The notes under the pieces were generated by a model. It was not told where the DNA came from and did not search any database. It saw only the letters and a program-made list of their open reading frames with translations. This document shows positions 33,426 through 43,832 of a stretch of 64,000 nt of DNA, piece after piece (within the stretch, counting starts at the first letter, position 1; the number at the start of each line of letters is the position of its first letter). The position numbers and the translations under genes are program-made. The stretch is from Heliocidaris tuberculata (lineage: Eukaryota > Echinodermata > Echinoidea > Camarodonta > Echinometridae): the NCBI GenBank assembly GCA_025618425.1, contig CM046837.1, positions 22,018,351 to 22,082,350 on the forward strand, read 5' to 3'.

Positions 33426-33780
33426 GCTACAAACATATTTGCTGCTAGAGTTTCGCCATTGAAATAATAAATTCATTTTGAAAGTTTCCGGGAACATTAC
33501 ATTGGTCTCATTAAATCTACCAACCAAATTCTTTTCTCAAGTATGTATCTTTTCTTTCTCAAAATAGAGTGTTACATGGATGTTGGCATAACATCGCGAT
33601 ACAGTGTTTAATCATGTCTCAATTGACTTACACCAGATGAGAGGTTTAAGAAGACTTGAGTTGGAATACATTCGGCAAAGCTTTCTTACTTTTTTAAAAC
33701 TGATCTCAAACACTCGGAATAAAAAAAACACACACAAAAAACACACACACACACACACAAAAAACACACACAAAAAAAAG

Positions 33781-34009
33781 CAGGGTGGTATTCTGAGATT
33801 TATTATATCTTGATTTTAGTGAATTGTAACTGTCATAACAAAATGTACGCTTATGTCGCATCATTGGTTAATGCCTGCGCAAAAGTGGCTGCGTACGTGG
33901 AATTCATCTGCGCAAACACCAATGAAATGTTGCAATTTGAAATTCTTTATGACAATTAAAATCTTTTCACTAAAATCAAGATAAAATAAATCTCAGAATA
34001 CCACCCCTG
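33781..34009. mobile_element. Palindromic 229-bp MITE
   Basis: Left terminus CAGGGTGGTATTCTGAGATT; the inverse of the right terminus is CAGGGGTGGTATTCTGAGAT. The inverted arms extend about 60 bp through ATCTTGATTTTAGTGAA. A poly-C block (34021-34049) follows. No clear target duplication is visible. Confidence 0.75.
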
Positions 34010-34639
34010 GTCTTTTGGCACCCCCCCGCTCCCCCCCCCCCCCCCCCCGGCAACGCTGACAGTGTAACTTATAACATCCTACTATATGACAAATGGTATC
34101 AGATCTATCTAGAAGCAATATCACTTCTGGGCCCCGCCTGATGTATAGCTGTCAGTCTGATATAAAGCTTAATCCCCAATCGACCAGATTCAATGTGCCT
34201 ATCCAATGCGGATAAGAGGGTTCACGATCAACTCAGATAATTCATGACTCTTTATCATGGGCAATCCGCGAAACTGAAGTAAGTGTGGAAAATGAATAAG
34301 TGAAGTTTTAGATGTTTATTAGGGAAATTGCATGGCCAACTTTTTTTTATTAGTTGCTGACTTAAATGAAAACCATTTGAAATTGGACACCAGTATACGC
34401 CCAGTATATGACAATAGGGTATTGTCCATACATTTTTCCCCCTTCAATTATAGAATGACGGAAAATGCATTACATTTCAATATCCTGCAAGTCATGCGAT
34501 TAGCCAAATTTTACACTCTTGGTAACACTGTCTCTCGTTTATTCCCTTCATTTTTAATATTTTCGCTTGTCCTCTATTTGCAACGAAGTTTGTATTTATC
34601 CCCCCGGAAAGTTCAGTTTGTTTTACTAGTAGTAGTAAG

Positions 34640-35090
34640 GGGTGCCCCCCCCCCCCCTCTCTGATCTCGGCCATGAGACGTCCGATCGCCGCCAAATTCT
34701 GCTCGGACGTTGAGAATCATGTAAAGAACACAAAGCCATAGTTGTTTTTTATGTACATCTTTTTCTTTTCATTTAAAATTATAATTTATCCACATTTTGG
34801 GAATAAACACATTTCGATTGATAATCAAATAAAAAGGGCCTTTGAGATAAGATTTTTATGCAGGCAGCTCTTTATAAACCTTAAAACATTTATACAAATT
34901 AAAGAAAAACATACAAAAAGTAACTTAGCTTCTTATTTATTATATTGTTTTGTGAATTTCTTATGTATTTCCTTGTTTTAAACTTTGTTAAAATTATTTA
35001 TTCAGGTCTGCTGTTTAAGGGTGTTTTCTGAACCAATATTCAATTAGAACAGATGATAATTACAGATTTAGAAGTACAGCCAAATGTCTT
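34640..35090 (+). repeat. Dispersed repeat, partner at 8820-9245
   Basis: Preceded by a poly-C run. The sequence from CTCTGATCTCGGCCATGAG to past TAAACCTTAAAACATT is paralogous to the block inside the 2.2-kb element at 7781-9977. Confidence 0.7.
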
Positions 35091-35381
35091 TTCGTACTCT
35101 AAAACTGAGGGCTGATAGAGAAATTAAGCTTCCTGGTACTGTGAGCGGTCAGAAAGTGAGTCACCGATAACTGAGCAGTTACGCTACCACCATAATTATA
35201 CAAGACCTACATGCCGAGCAAACTGTTAAATTACCGAGTATTTAAAAATACATTAACTCTCTAAAAAATCAGCAAGAATGAAATATGCCTTGCCCAAAAT
35301 ATTTATGATGAATTAATAAAAATAAACCATTCAGAAGAACGTGGATGTACATTTTCATCGTTCTAAAATTGCGTGTATCAC

Positions 35382-36040
35382 GGCCAAGGTAAAGTGGGAA
35401 GTCAAGTTTGCATGCTCGGTGCGCGCGAATACAGCCCTACACGTAACGTAATACACACAGACGAGGGTCGAATATAACTGACGTGATCGGATCACAGAAA
35501 GTTTTAAAACAACTAAAAATACCTCGTAAGCTGCAACAAAAATGCAAAATTACCGTAAAACAATACTTTGCTTTAGCAAACAATACGATGGAAAGAAATA
35601 TTGATATTTGAAAATTACGAGTGCACTTCATTTTGAGATAAGGTAGCCATATTCGACATTGTTCTGAGCCATAGACCACAGATGGCAGGGGGGGGGGGGG
35701 GGGATGTGGGCACAAGATAAGGTGATCAGCCAGCAATCACATGATATAAGGCCCACAATTTCTTCCTCTCTGCTACCATCTTCAGTCTTGCTACGCAGAA
35801 CAACGCCGAACATGGCTGCGTAATGTCGATATGAAGTGCACTCGTAATCCTATTTTTTTTTTTTTTTTTGTAATTTTGTATTGTTTGTTGTCGCTTACAT
35901 GATACATTATGTAGTTTTAAAGCTTTTTTTTTTTTATCCAATCCGATCAGTTATATTCGACTCTCGTCTGCGTGTATTACGGTCTTGGGTTGTATTAGCG
36001 CGCACCGAGAATGCAAACTTGACTTTCCTTTATACCTTGG
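35382..36040. mobile_element. Inverted-repeat element with ~100-bp arms
   Basis: The left arm begins CCAAGGTAAAGTGGGAAGTC and the inverse of the right arm CCAAGGTATAAAGGAAAGTC. Both continue through TCAAGTTTGCAT, CTCGGTGCGCGC and GAATATAACTGA. A second inner pair (TTACGAGTGCACTTCA at 35615 and its inverse at 35835) and a poly-G run (35689-35703) lie inside. It abuts the palindromic SAM-exon element. Confidence 0.7.
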
Positions 36041-36258
36041 ACACACAGCAAAAACGCTGTTAAAAATTTCGCTGTTTAAAATTGTGTTGTTTAAATTTTA
36101 AACAATATTGTTTAAAAGACGGACCCTGTATTTTAAACAACTGCTGTTTAAGACATCAATGATATTGTAGAATAATATTTTAAACAACGTTGTTTAAAAA
36201 GATTGAAAATTCGCGCTAGACGGGTTTCCTTCTCCGCCAAACACGGCCGGGCTTCATA

Positions 36259-36328
36259 ATGGCGGATGACTTTGTGGTTGACATGTTGCAGAAGTTCCAA
36301 ATGCCGGAGCTGATTGATACATTCAGAG
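36259..36328 (+). CDS. Isolated SAM-type first exon
   Basis: ATG GCG GAT opens MADDFVVDMLQKFQMPELID then TFR, and ends in phase 1 at an excellent donor AGAG|GTAAGC. The spacing of hydrophobic residues and the ELIDTF ending match the first helices of a SAM domain. The first exon of the SAM gene at 48179 has the same length class, the same donor phase and the same position in the fold (QRYFSNFE). No second exon was found downstream in this element. It may be a captured exon fragment. A Kozak-like CATAATGG context and GC-rich 5' flank are present. Confidence 0.6.
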
Positions 36329-36703
36329 GTAAGCATTTAGACTAAATATATTGTAATCTGATCGAGTTTATACTCAAGACATATTTGTGTTGCCATGACA
36401 TCTATATGATATCTAGATCTACGCCACAGTCACATAATTAATTATGATTTAGACCTGCAACTTTGCAAGTCGCCCTTCCAGCGTAGCGCAGCGCAGTTTA
36501 AGCTGCACACAGTGAACGCGCGCGTGGGTCCGGTATACTGTGTGCAAATAACTTAAACTGCGCTGCGCTGCAAAGTTCCAGGTCTACACATTTATTTTGT
36601 GGATGTGGTCTAGATCTAGACATCATGTAGATGTCACCGCAACACAAATTTGTCTTCAGTATATACTCGATCAGATTACAATATATTTAGTCTAAATGAT
36701 TAC

Positions 36704-36740
36704 CTCTAAACGTATCAATCAGCTCTGGCATTTGGAACTT
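36704..36740 (-). pseudogene. Inverted partial copy of the SAM exon
   Basis: The minus strand reads KFQMPELIDTFRG with donor AGAG|GTAATC, identical in protein sequence to the end of the plus-strand exon. It lacks the start codon and first 11 residues. Confidence 0.7.
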
Positions 36741-37143
36741 ACTTGTGTACAACAGCCTTAAACAACCGTGTATGTTTAAACACATCTGTAATCCCTATAA
36801 TGTTTGAAACAATTATTTTGAACAATTAACTTTGAATGTATTTTAAACAACAGTTGTGCAAAAAGTTTTAAACAACTTAATTTCAACAACCTAGATGTTT
36901 TAAACAATTTTTCTTAAACAACAAATATTTTAAACAATAGTTGTGAAAAAGTTTTAAACAACTGTGTGTGTTTAAATAACTTAATTTAAACATCCTAGTT
37001 GTTTAAAAGCCGTTGTTTAAAAAAATTGTTTAAAATTTTAAACAACAGGCTGTTTAAAGTTTAAACAACAGTTGTTAGAGTGACCGGCTTAAACAGAGTT
37101 GTTTAAAAATTTTGAAGAGTTGTTTAAAATATTTTTTACTGTG

Positions 37144-37336
37144 CATGATGCACGAATATTTAGAGGGATCAAAATGCACATCCACGGTCTTCTGAATGAC
37201 CTAATTTTTATTTTAAGGGTGTTAATTTTTGTTTAATTTGATATTTTATTATATTTTATTGACGGTCTATATGAAAACTCTTAACAATAAAGAGTGTCCA
37301 TTCTCTTTTTTTTTTCCATCTTTTTTTTTTTGCTGA

Positions 37337-37400
<64 letters not shown>

Positions 37401-38400
37401 TATACATATACACATACATACATACATACATATAGACAAAATAGGAATGAAAATTCCGTATACAATGAAAAAAAAAAATCGATTTTTTGGCCATAGGCCT
37501 TCATCAGGAAACGATGAAATTTATTCCCCCCCCCCCCTTCCACAGGGTTCTTTATTTTTCAAATAAATGTCATCATAATTATATACAGTATATTTATCAT
37601 TTCTTTTATACAAATAGTTAAACAGATACATGTAAATAGCAGATATGACAAACATAATATTCCAGATCATCACGGTCGAAAGCATGTAAAGTTACATAAT
37701 GAGAGGCAAAAACATGACAAAAATGGCATATCAGAATGAGACACTATACGTAAGTTACATGTATGTTCATATTTGTATTGGGACATTGCCAACACAATCA
37801 AAAAAATTCCTAAAATGAAACCATTTCTTTTTCATTTTATTTTCTTTAAGATTTGTTTGACATATATATTTTTCCATTTCATAATAATGTTTCAAAGCTG
37901 ATAGAATTACGTCAAAGTCAGGTAATTGATTTCGTGATTTGGCTAGAAATATGTCTCTTCTTACAATTATGAGAATACAATTAAGTGCATTATTATTGCT
38001 ACCGCAAAAACCAAACAATTTGTTTTGACTTGTGAGTGTGATTCTTTTCCCTGTGTAACGAAATATCCAATACTCAAATTTCAACCATATTTCATTCGAA
38101 CAGTTGCAAGAGCAAAAAACATGTAGGAGAGTTTCATCATTATTATTACAAAAAGTGCATTTCTTATTAGCTACTACACCAAATCGTCATAAAGCATCTT
38201 TCATATATAATATTCTGTTTAGGATCTTTATTTGAAACCATCTTAAACTAACGTATATTGTTGATTGAAATGGAATTTGGCAATATGAACCCAAATTTTC
38301 ATGTTGAAAATCCAAAACACCATTCCACTTTGTGAGAGCTCTACACTCTTTTACTTATTTGTATTTTAGAAAAGATTGATAAATATGTGAACAGCCGTAT
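37144..38400. other. No gene seen; (TG)n/(TA)n at 37338-37420
   Basis: A compound (TG)n(TA)n microsatellite at 37338-37420 is followed on the minus strand (about 37485-37520) by CCTGATGAAGGCCTATGGCC, a hammerhead-like core whose following G is A. The stretch 37760-38400 is AT-rich. Some minus-strand frames (for example 37767-38084) contain RRDIFLAKS- and C-rich fragments reminiscent of decayed LINE C-termini, which I cannot confirm. Confidence 0.45.
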
Positions 38401-38870
38401 TTATTAGTTAGGTACACAAAAGAGCGTGAAGCGAAAAAAAAAAAACCGCAAAAGCTCCATGGATACCAGTGCAACAATGGTAGAGATCAGAAAGGAGAGG
38501 AGAGAGAGAGAGAGAGAGAGAGACGTAATTAAACGTCATAAAAGAAGAGAAAAGGAAAACAAAAGAGGAGAAGCGCAAAAGGGGAGAAAGCTCCATGGAA
38601 ACTAGCTCAACCATGGTAAAAAAAAAAAAAAAAAAAAAAAGCTAAGAGAGGAGAGTGAGTGAGAGAGACAGAGAGAGAGGGAATGACGTAAAACACGTCA
38701 CAAAGAAGCAAAGGAAAACAAAAGAAAACAAAAGGGAGAAGCGCAAGGCGCTCACAGATCCAAGGATACTGGCGTAACCAAGGAGTAAAGAAAGAAAAAA
38801 AAAGGAGAAAGAAGGAAAGGGAGAGAGGATGACGTAGTAAAACGTCATAAAAGAAACCAAGGGAAGGTGA
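38400..38870 (-). repeat. Penelope 3' tail with three ~140-bp tandem units
   Basis: Three diverged units, each with a CCATGG/CCAAGG-ATACCAG-type phrase, a GAGAGA tract, a GACGTAA-AACGTCA phrase and GAAGCGCAAA, start near 38455, 38588 and 38755. They continue the minus-strand Penelope copy beyond its endonuclease truncation point. Confidence 0.75.
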
Positions 38871-40935
38871 ATGTTCAGTAACCCTGTCAGCTAGACGTCC
38901 TTTGGTTTCCCCCACATACAGCAGATTGAAGGCCTTGCAACAAATCACGTAGATAACATTCTCCGTCGTGCAGGTGAACTTATCATGGATGGTGAAATTA
39001 CCCTTGGGGCCACTGATGTTTCGTTTTGTAGAAAGACGGGAGCATGTCTTACATCGTGGGCGGAGGCAAGGACGGGAATCTAGGTCTCTGTCAGCAGGTT
39101 GGACTCTGGTGTGATTTGAATGGACCAAGATTGATCTCAGGCTCTTGTCCTTCCTCAACGCTGTTAGAGGGGGTTCGCTGAAAATGTGTTAAGTTGAGGG
39201 GTTATCACTCAGGAGGGGTTGTCACTCAGCAACTTGAAATTGTTCTTGATGATGGAAGCGAGTCTAGCATTCGGCTCATTATACGTTAACACAAGAGGAA
39301 CGTGGGATAATGCCTTCTTCTCACTCCGTCTCAGAGCCTCTATCCGAGTAACTCTTGCAGATTTCTTGGCGGCGCTCTCAACCATGTCGACAGGATACCC
39401 CCGGTCGATAAAGAAAGACGACATTTCGGCTGAACGGGCCTGGAAATCGTCCTCTTTACTACATAGCGTCCTGAGACGGGTGAATTGGGATTTGGGAATA
39501 GCCCTCTTGCACGCAGGTTGATGGGAAGATTTGAAGGTGAGATTGCTGTGGGTGTCAGTGGATTTGTAGTGGATGCTTGTATCGATCCGGCGACCTCCGT
39601 TGACAGAAATCTCTATGTCTAGAAAAGGAAAAGAGTTGTCGGAGATGGTGTGGGTGAAGCGGAGAGAAGGGTGGAATGAATCGAAATGCTGTATGAAAGA
39701 GTTCAATTCATCTCGTGAACAGGTCGCGATGCCGAAAAAATCATCGATGTATCTCTTGAAGAGGATGGGGCGGGGGTAAGATGTCAGCGTTTAGGACTCC
39801 ATGAAACCCATGAAAAGGCAGGCATATGAAGGTCCCATCTTGGTCCCTATGGCGACACCTTTTCTCTGATTATAGAAATTCCCATCAAACTGGAAGGATG
39901 AAAGGTTCAGGACGAGCTCCGTTAGACGAAGGATGGTGTCGTCAGCTGGTCTACTTGCTGATGGATTGGCTTTCAGAAAATGGCGGATGGCTTGCAAGCC
40001 TTCATGATTAGGAATGTTGGTGTAGAGAGCCGACGCGTCCCTCGTGAAGAGAAGTGCTTTCTCCTTTTCAGGCAGGGTGATGCTATCAAGCAAACGGAGG
40101 GCCTCAGAAGAATCCTTGATGTAAGTGGGAAGCGATGAGACCATTGGTGCAAAAATCCTGTCAAGATATTGGCTCAGCTCAGTAGGGCAGCCAATCGTGG
40201 ATACAATGGGGCGACCAGGTGTTCCTTCCTTGTGAATTTCGGGAACTTCGGGAACTTCTGAATGAGACTGACTACAGAAGGGGGTAAGAGATCGTTATCA
40301 ATGAGATCACTGATGGTATCCTTGACAATCTGCTGATGAGATGGAGTCGGGTCTTGCACAATATGTTCATAATATTCAGGGTTGTGGAGTTGTCGATAGG
40401 CTTCGGCTAAGCACAGGTCACGTTTCCAGACAACAACGGCGCCTCCTTTATCAGCTGGTTTGATAATGTATTCATCGTTGCTTTGAAGTGATCCCCCCCC
40501 CCCCCCCTTCCAAACCAAGGGCGTCTATATCTGATCTGCACTTTTGAATGAAAAGTTCTAAGTTGGGAAACTGGCTTTCCGGGGGAGTCCAGGAAGAGGG
40601 TCGACGTTGAAGCTTCTCAAAGGCAATGGGCACAGACTCAGCTTGCAGAGAGGAGACATTATCCGTACCTTCATGATTGATGTCGTCGTGGTTGGTGTCA
40701 AGGCTGGCTCCATTTGCAGGCTGAGTGGTATCTTAGGAAGCAAAGTACGCTTTGAGACGAAGGCGGCGGGCAAAGTTCTCAAAATCACAACGCACTTGGA
40801 ATTCATCACTATGTTTGCGACTAGGAACGAAAGAGATACCCCTAGCTAAGAAAGAACGTTCACTGTCAGTGATAGGAAGATCTTCCGGAATGGTGACAAC
40901 AAGGTTACGAGATACGCCCTTATCTACTGAGACAG
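38871..40935 (-). pseudogene. Penelope-like retroelement (RT + GIY-YIG), disrupted
   Basis: Reading the minus strand from 40935: an N-terminal region (SERSFLARGISFVPSR, DEFQVRCDFENFARRL), then YIIKPADKGGAVVVWKRD, PGRPIVSTIGCPTEL, RDASALYTNIPNHEGL (RT motif A), GVAIGTKMGPSYACLFMG, RYIDDFFGIA (catalytic YxDD at 39740-39751), FPFLDIEISVNGGRR, then a cysteine-rich CLRPRCKTC segment and the GIY-YIG part LLYVGETKGRLADRVTEH. This is the order of endonuclease-bearing Penelope-like elements. Lesions: TAA at 40733-40735, a poly-C frameshift near 40497-40507, a frameshift in a duplicated TTCCCGAAG near 40235-40255, a stop at 39791-39793, a duplicated GAGTGAYAACCCCTC near 39200-39220 that shifts frame, and loss of the endonuclease C-terminus after TEH. 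The catalytic aspartates remain. Confidence 0.9.
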
Positions 40936-40936
40936 A

Positions 40937-40938
<2 letters not shown>

Positions 40939-40991
<53 letters not shown>

Positions 40992-41001
40992 TATATATAC
41001 A
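40939..41001 (+). repeat. (TA)n microsatellite at the Penelope 5' boundary
   Basis: TA repeats directly abut the N-terminal side of the Penelope copy, a common insertion context for this class. Confidence 0.9.
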
Positions 41002-41089
41002 TACATATATAAAACCTAAGAGGGAAGGCCCTAGGCTTATGTGTGAAAGTGAGGAGTATAATATGAGGCAGCCACAGATTAAGGATTCG

Positions 41090-41375
41090 TAGAGCTCAAA
41101 GTTACAGATTACAGTTGGAGTAAACTACGTTATTATTATTCGTATAGGTTTAAGTATTCCATCTGTCAACAACTTGGATCTGGGCAGGGTTATACTTGGC
41201 GGGATCACAAGTACACTGGCACTACGTACATTATATTTGAATAGCTGTCCTTATGAGATCTTGTATCGACAAAGCTGTTCGGTTTTAACAGTGCAATACA
41301 TTAATCAAGCATACCTAAGGTGCCACAGACCAGGTGAGAGGTTTGACAAGGCTTACACTCAAACAAAAACGATGT
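41090..41375 (+). repeat. Three-copy dispersed unit, copy 3
   Basis: CAAAGTTACAGATTACAGTT opens the copy; GTCAACAACTTGGATCTGG, GTACACTGGCACTACGTACA and GACCAGGTGAGAGG follow. One frame reads SICQQLGSGQGYTWRDHKYT, the best-preserved protein-like version of the family. Confidence 0.55.
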
Positions 41376-41399
41376 GCTATTTCATTGATGAATAGAGTG

Positions 41400-43069
41400 A
41401 ATAGAAGGGGCCCTTGATATCAATTCCTGTGGGATTCGAATATTTAAACATTTGAAACCTTACTGAACACCATTTATCACGACGGATTGGAATTTATCAC
41501 GTAGGGAACATAAAATCCAGCTTTATTATTTCCCTTTAACCAAAGAGCTCAACTTTATTAAGTAAAATATCATGGTTCCCAGAATCGAGTGCACGTTTTA
41601 GGTCCCTCAATCATGTCAATTAAAAATTCATGCACATCAACAAGCGCTGTGCTTGTTGAATTAAGCAGTCGGAATCCCGATATCCTTACACTAAGTAGTC
41701 TAAGATCACTTTGTTCAGGGTAGTTATACACACATTTGCCTTTTGATTTTAACAATATGTGAAAGAACTAAAATTGGGAAGGATTTATATGGAGTTTCCT
41801 TAACCGCGTCCATAAAAATAGGCGATACAATTGCACTCCTTTATCGTCGGTTAGAAAACCAGAAGAGAGTAAACACAACCCAACAGGATAATTGGGTTGT
41901 GTGTACAAGAATTGGCCTATTGTAATGCGGAGAGTAAACCGCACCCTAGAGCTATTCTATCGTTGCATAATGTAGGCATCGGACTTTTCAGTTTGCCTTT
42001 GGCTTCATGACTGACATTGGGTTTCAGAGACATCTAACCTTTATTTGATTTTCTTTTACTAGTCTGGTATACGATGGGGACATTAAAGCGTTTTATTAAA
42101 CGGGTTCTAGAATGTAGGCATTTTGATTGGTCAAATGACACCACGTGTCAGTGTTTTTTTTTCCTACCCTCATGACCCTGCAAAAACGGTTCCCATCAAA
42201 AAGTGATAACGGTCGCGTACAAATTTAAGACTCGATGAAATGCATGTAGTTTCATTTGGAAAGGAAACTGATGCGTACACTAAGATGCGCGTTATACTGT
42301 TTACATTACATTATACTGCGCGCCCATGTGATGTCATCTGATAAAGCAAAAGGCGGCCTCCATGACTGCGACTCTTGACGTTTTGATCGGATTTGTGGTC
42401 AATTTTCGAATTTATATCAATATTGTGGACTCTTTTTATAAAAAAAAAATAAATCATGCTGTGTAGCTCGTGCATTAGGACCGGGTGTAAAACTGCATTT
42501 ACAGTCATTTGCAAAAGTTAAAGATAACTTGGAATTTGGTTGATATTTCGGTCACCGAGCCTGCATTCCATTGTCTCATTGAATTACTGCATAATAGTTT
42601 AGTTCTGTACCGGTCAGTATGATAAGTAGTGCTTTGATCCCATGTGAATGACTTTTGCTTTTGTTGTTGTTGTTGTTGTTGCTTTTTACTGTTTTTGCTT
42701 TGTTTTGTTTTTGTTTTTTGTTAGTTTTTTGTTTGTTTGCTTGTTTGCAAAATGATTTTCAAAAGTTTAAGAACATGGCTCATTTTCTGGCCAGAAAATT
42801 TGCGGTCATCCAATAGAAACTAATCCCTCCCCTGATGAACCTGTAATTCAGATAGCTATTGTTAAAAAACCCTCAAGTACTCCTCGAAATATCAAACCAG
42901 CTCTGGCAAATGTTAATGCAAGCACCGTCTCTTGGTGTTTGAGTAATGAATAAGTTGCTACGACTGATTGCTTTATATTTTCTCCCTCTAATTGATGCAT
43001 ATTTTCGCAAATGACTCAAACAATATAGGTTTATACACAGGTATAATATGTTTATGTATTTTTCCCCAG
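41400..43069. other. No gene seen upstream of the CUB exon
   Basis: AT-rich sequence with a (TTG)n patch at 42662-42682. I found no second CUB or other domain exon and no transposon with clear ends. It finishes with the acceptor TTTTTCCCCAG. Confidence 0.45.
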
Positions 43070-43408
43070 GTACTGGAGGGACCATATACTCGCAGGGTAG
43101 AATCATCACCACGCCTGATTACCCTTCCAACTACCCAAACAATGCGAATAAACAGTGGGGCTTCCACTCTCCAGCAAATACACCCATTACTGTCCACTTC
43201 AATTACTTCAAGACGGAGAGCTGTTGTGATTATGTTGGGGTCTACACCGGAATGACATCAGATTTTGGAAATCGTCAAGAGAGGGCAATTTTGTCGGGTT
43301 CTACTATACCAGCTGACATTGTCTCAAATGCCCCCTACCTGTGGATCTGGTTTACAAGTGATCAATCGGACACTGCCCGCGGAATAAGCATCACAGTTAC
43401 TATACTAG
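43070..43408 (+). CDS. CUB-domain exon
   Basis: This 339-nt exon (113 aa) has phase-1 boundaries (acceptor TTTCCCCAG, donor CTAG|GTATAA) and encodes a nearly complete CUB domain: GGTIYSQGRIITTPDYPSNY, then NYFKTESCCDYVGVYTG, IPADIVSNAPYLWIWFTSDQ and SDTARGISITVTI. CUB modules bind proteins or carbohydrates, often through calcium. The expected acidic positions are present (D in CCDYV, D in FTSDQSD). The first conserved cysteine pair is absent and the second pair is reduced to the adjacent CC, so disulfide bonding must differ from the canonical domain. No other exon of its gene was identified; it could belong to a multi-domain gene extending either way. Confidence 0.8.
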
Positions 43409-43677
43409 GTATAACAAAACATTGCCTTTCAGTTGTTGTTGTTGTTGTCAGTTGTTTTTTTTTCTATTTCTTTCTCTTTCTTTCTCTTTCTTTCTCTCTT
43501 TTTCCTGTTTTTTTTTCGTCAAAAAAAAGAGAGAGAGTCGCATGATAAGGTACCTATTGTCCTTATTTGTTCTTTGCTCTGTTCCTGTTTTCTTTTTCTT
43601 TTTTTCTTTCCTTTTTTTTTTGGGGGGGGGGGGGAGTGTTTCACATCCGGGAACTTTGTAATGCAGAACTCGGTATA

Positions 43678-43832
43678 AAAGGGCTGGTCCCATTTGTCCG
43701 ATAACGATAACGATATTTGCAATTAAAGGTACACCGTACTATATGGTGATTATGTGTGAGTATACTCGTGTCTGTTAATAGTTCGGCAGCTCTAGGGTGT
43801 ACCTTTAATCGGACAAATGTGACTAGCCCTTA
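43678..43832. mobile_element. Small TIR element (MITE)
   Basis: Left terminus AAAGGGCTGGTCCCATTTGT and the inverse of the right terminus TAAGGGCTAGTCACATTTGT; both continue into CCGAT and ATTAAAGGTACACC. Length about 155 bp. A poly-G run (43621-43634) lies upstream. The target duplication is probably TA. Confidence 0.7.

Larger units (their letters stand above)
36044..37143. mobile_element. Palindromic CACAG-ended element carrying a SAM exon
   Basis: Left end CACAGCAAAAACGC; the inverse of the right end is CACAGTAAAAAATATT. Inside both ends are dense arrays of TTTAAACAAC-type motifs in both orientations (36060-36210; 36760-37140). The core 36288-36742 is an inverted repeat with ~215-bp arms and a ~25-nt spacer around a GCGCGCG loop. 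The left arm contains a protein-like first exon and its donor; the right arm contains an inverted partial copy. Terminal CAC-A/T plus subterminal short repeats resemble CACTA/EnSpm transposons. The target duplication is unclear (possibly CA). Confidence 0.7.
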
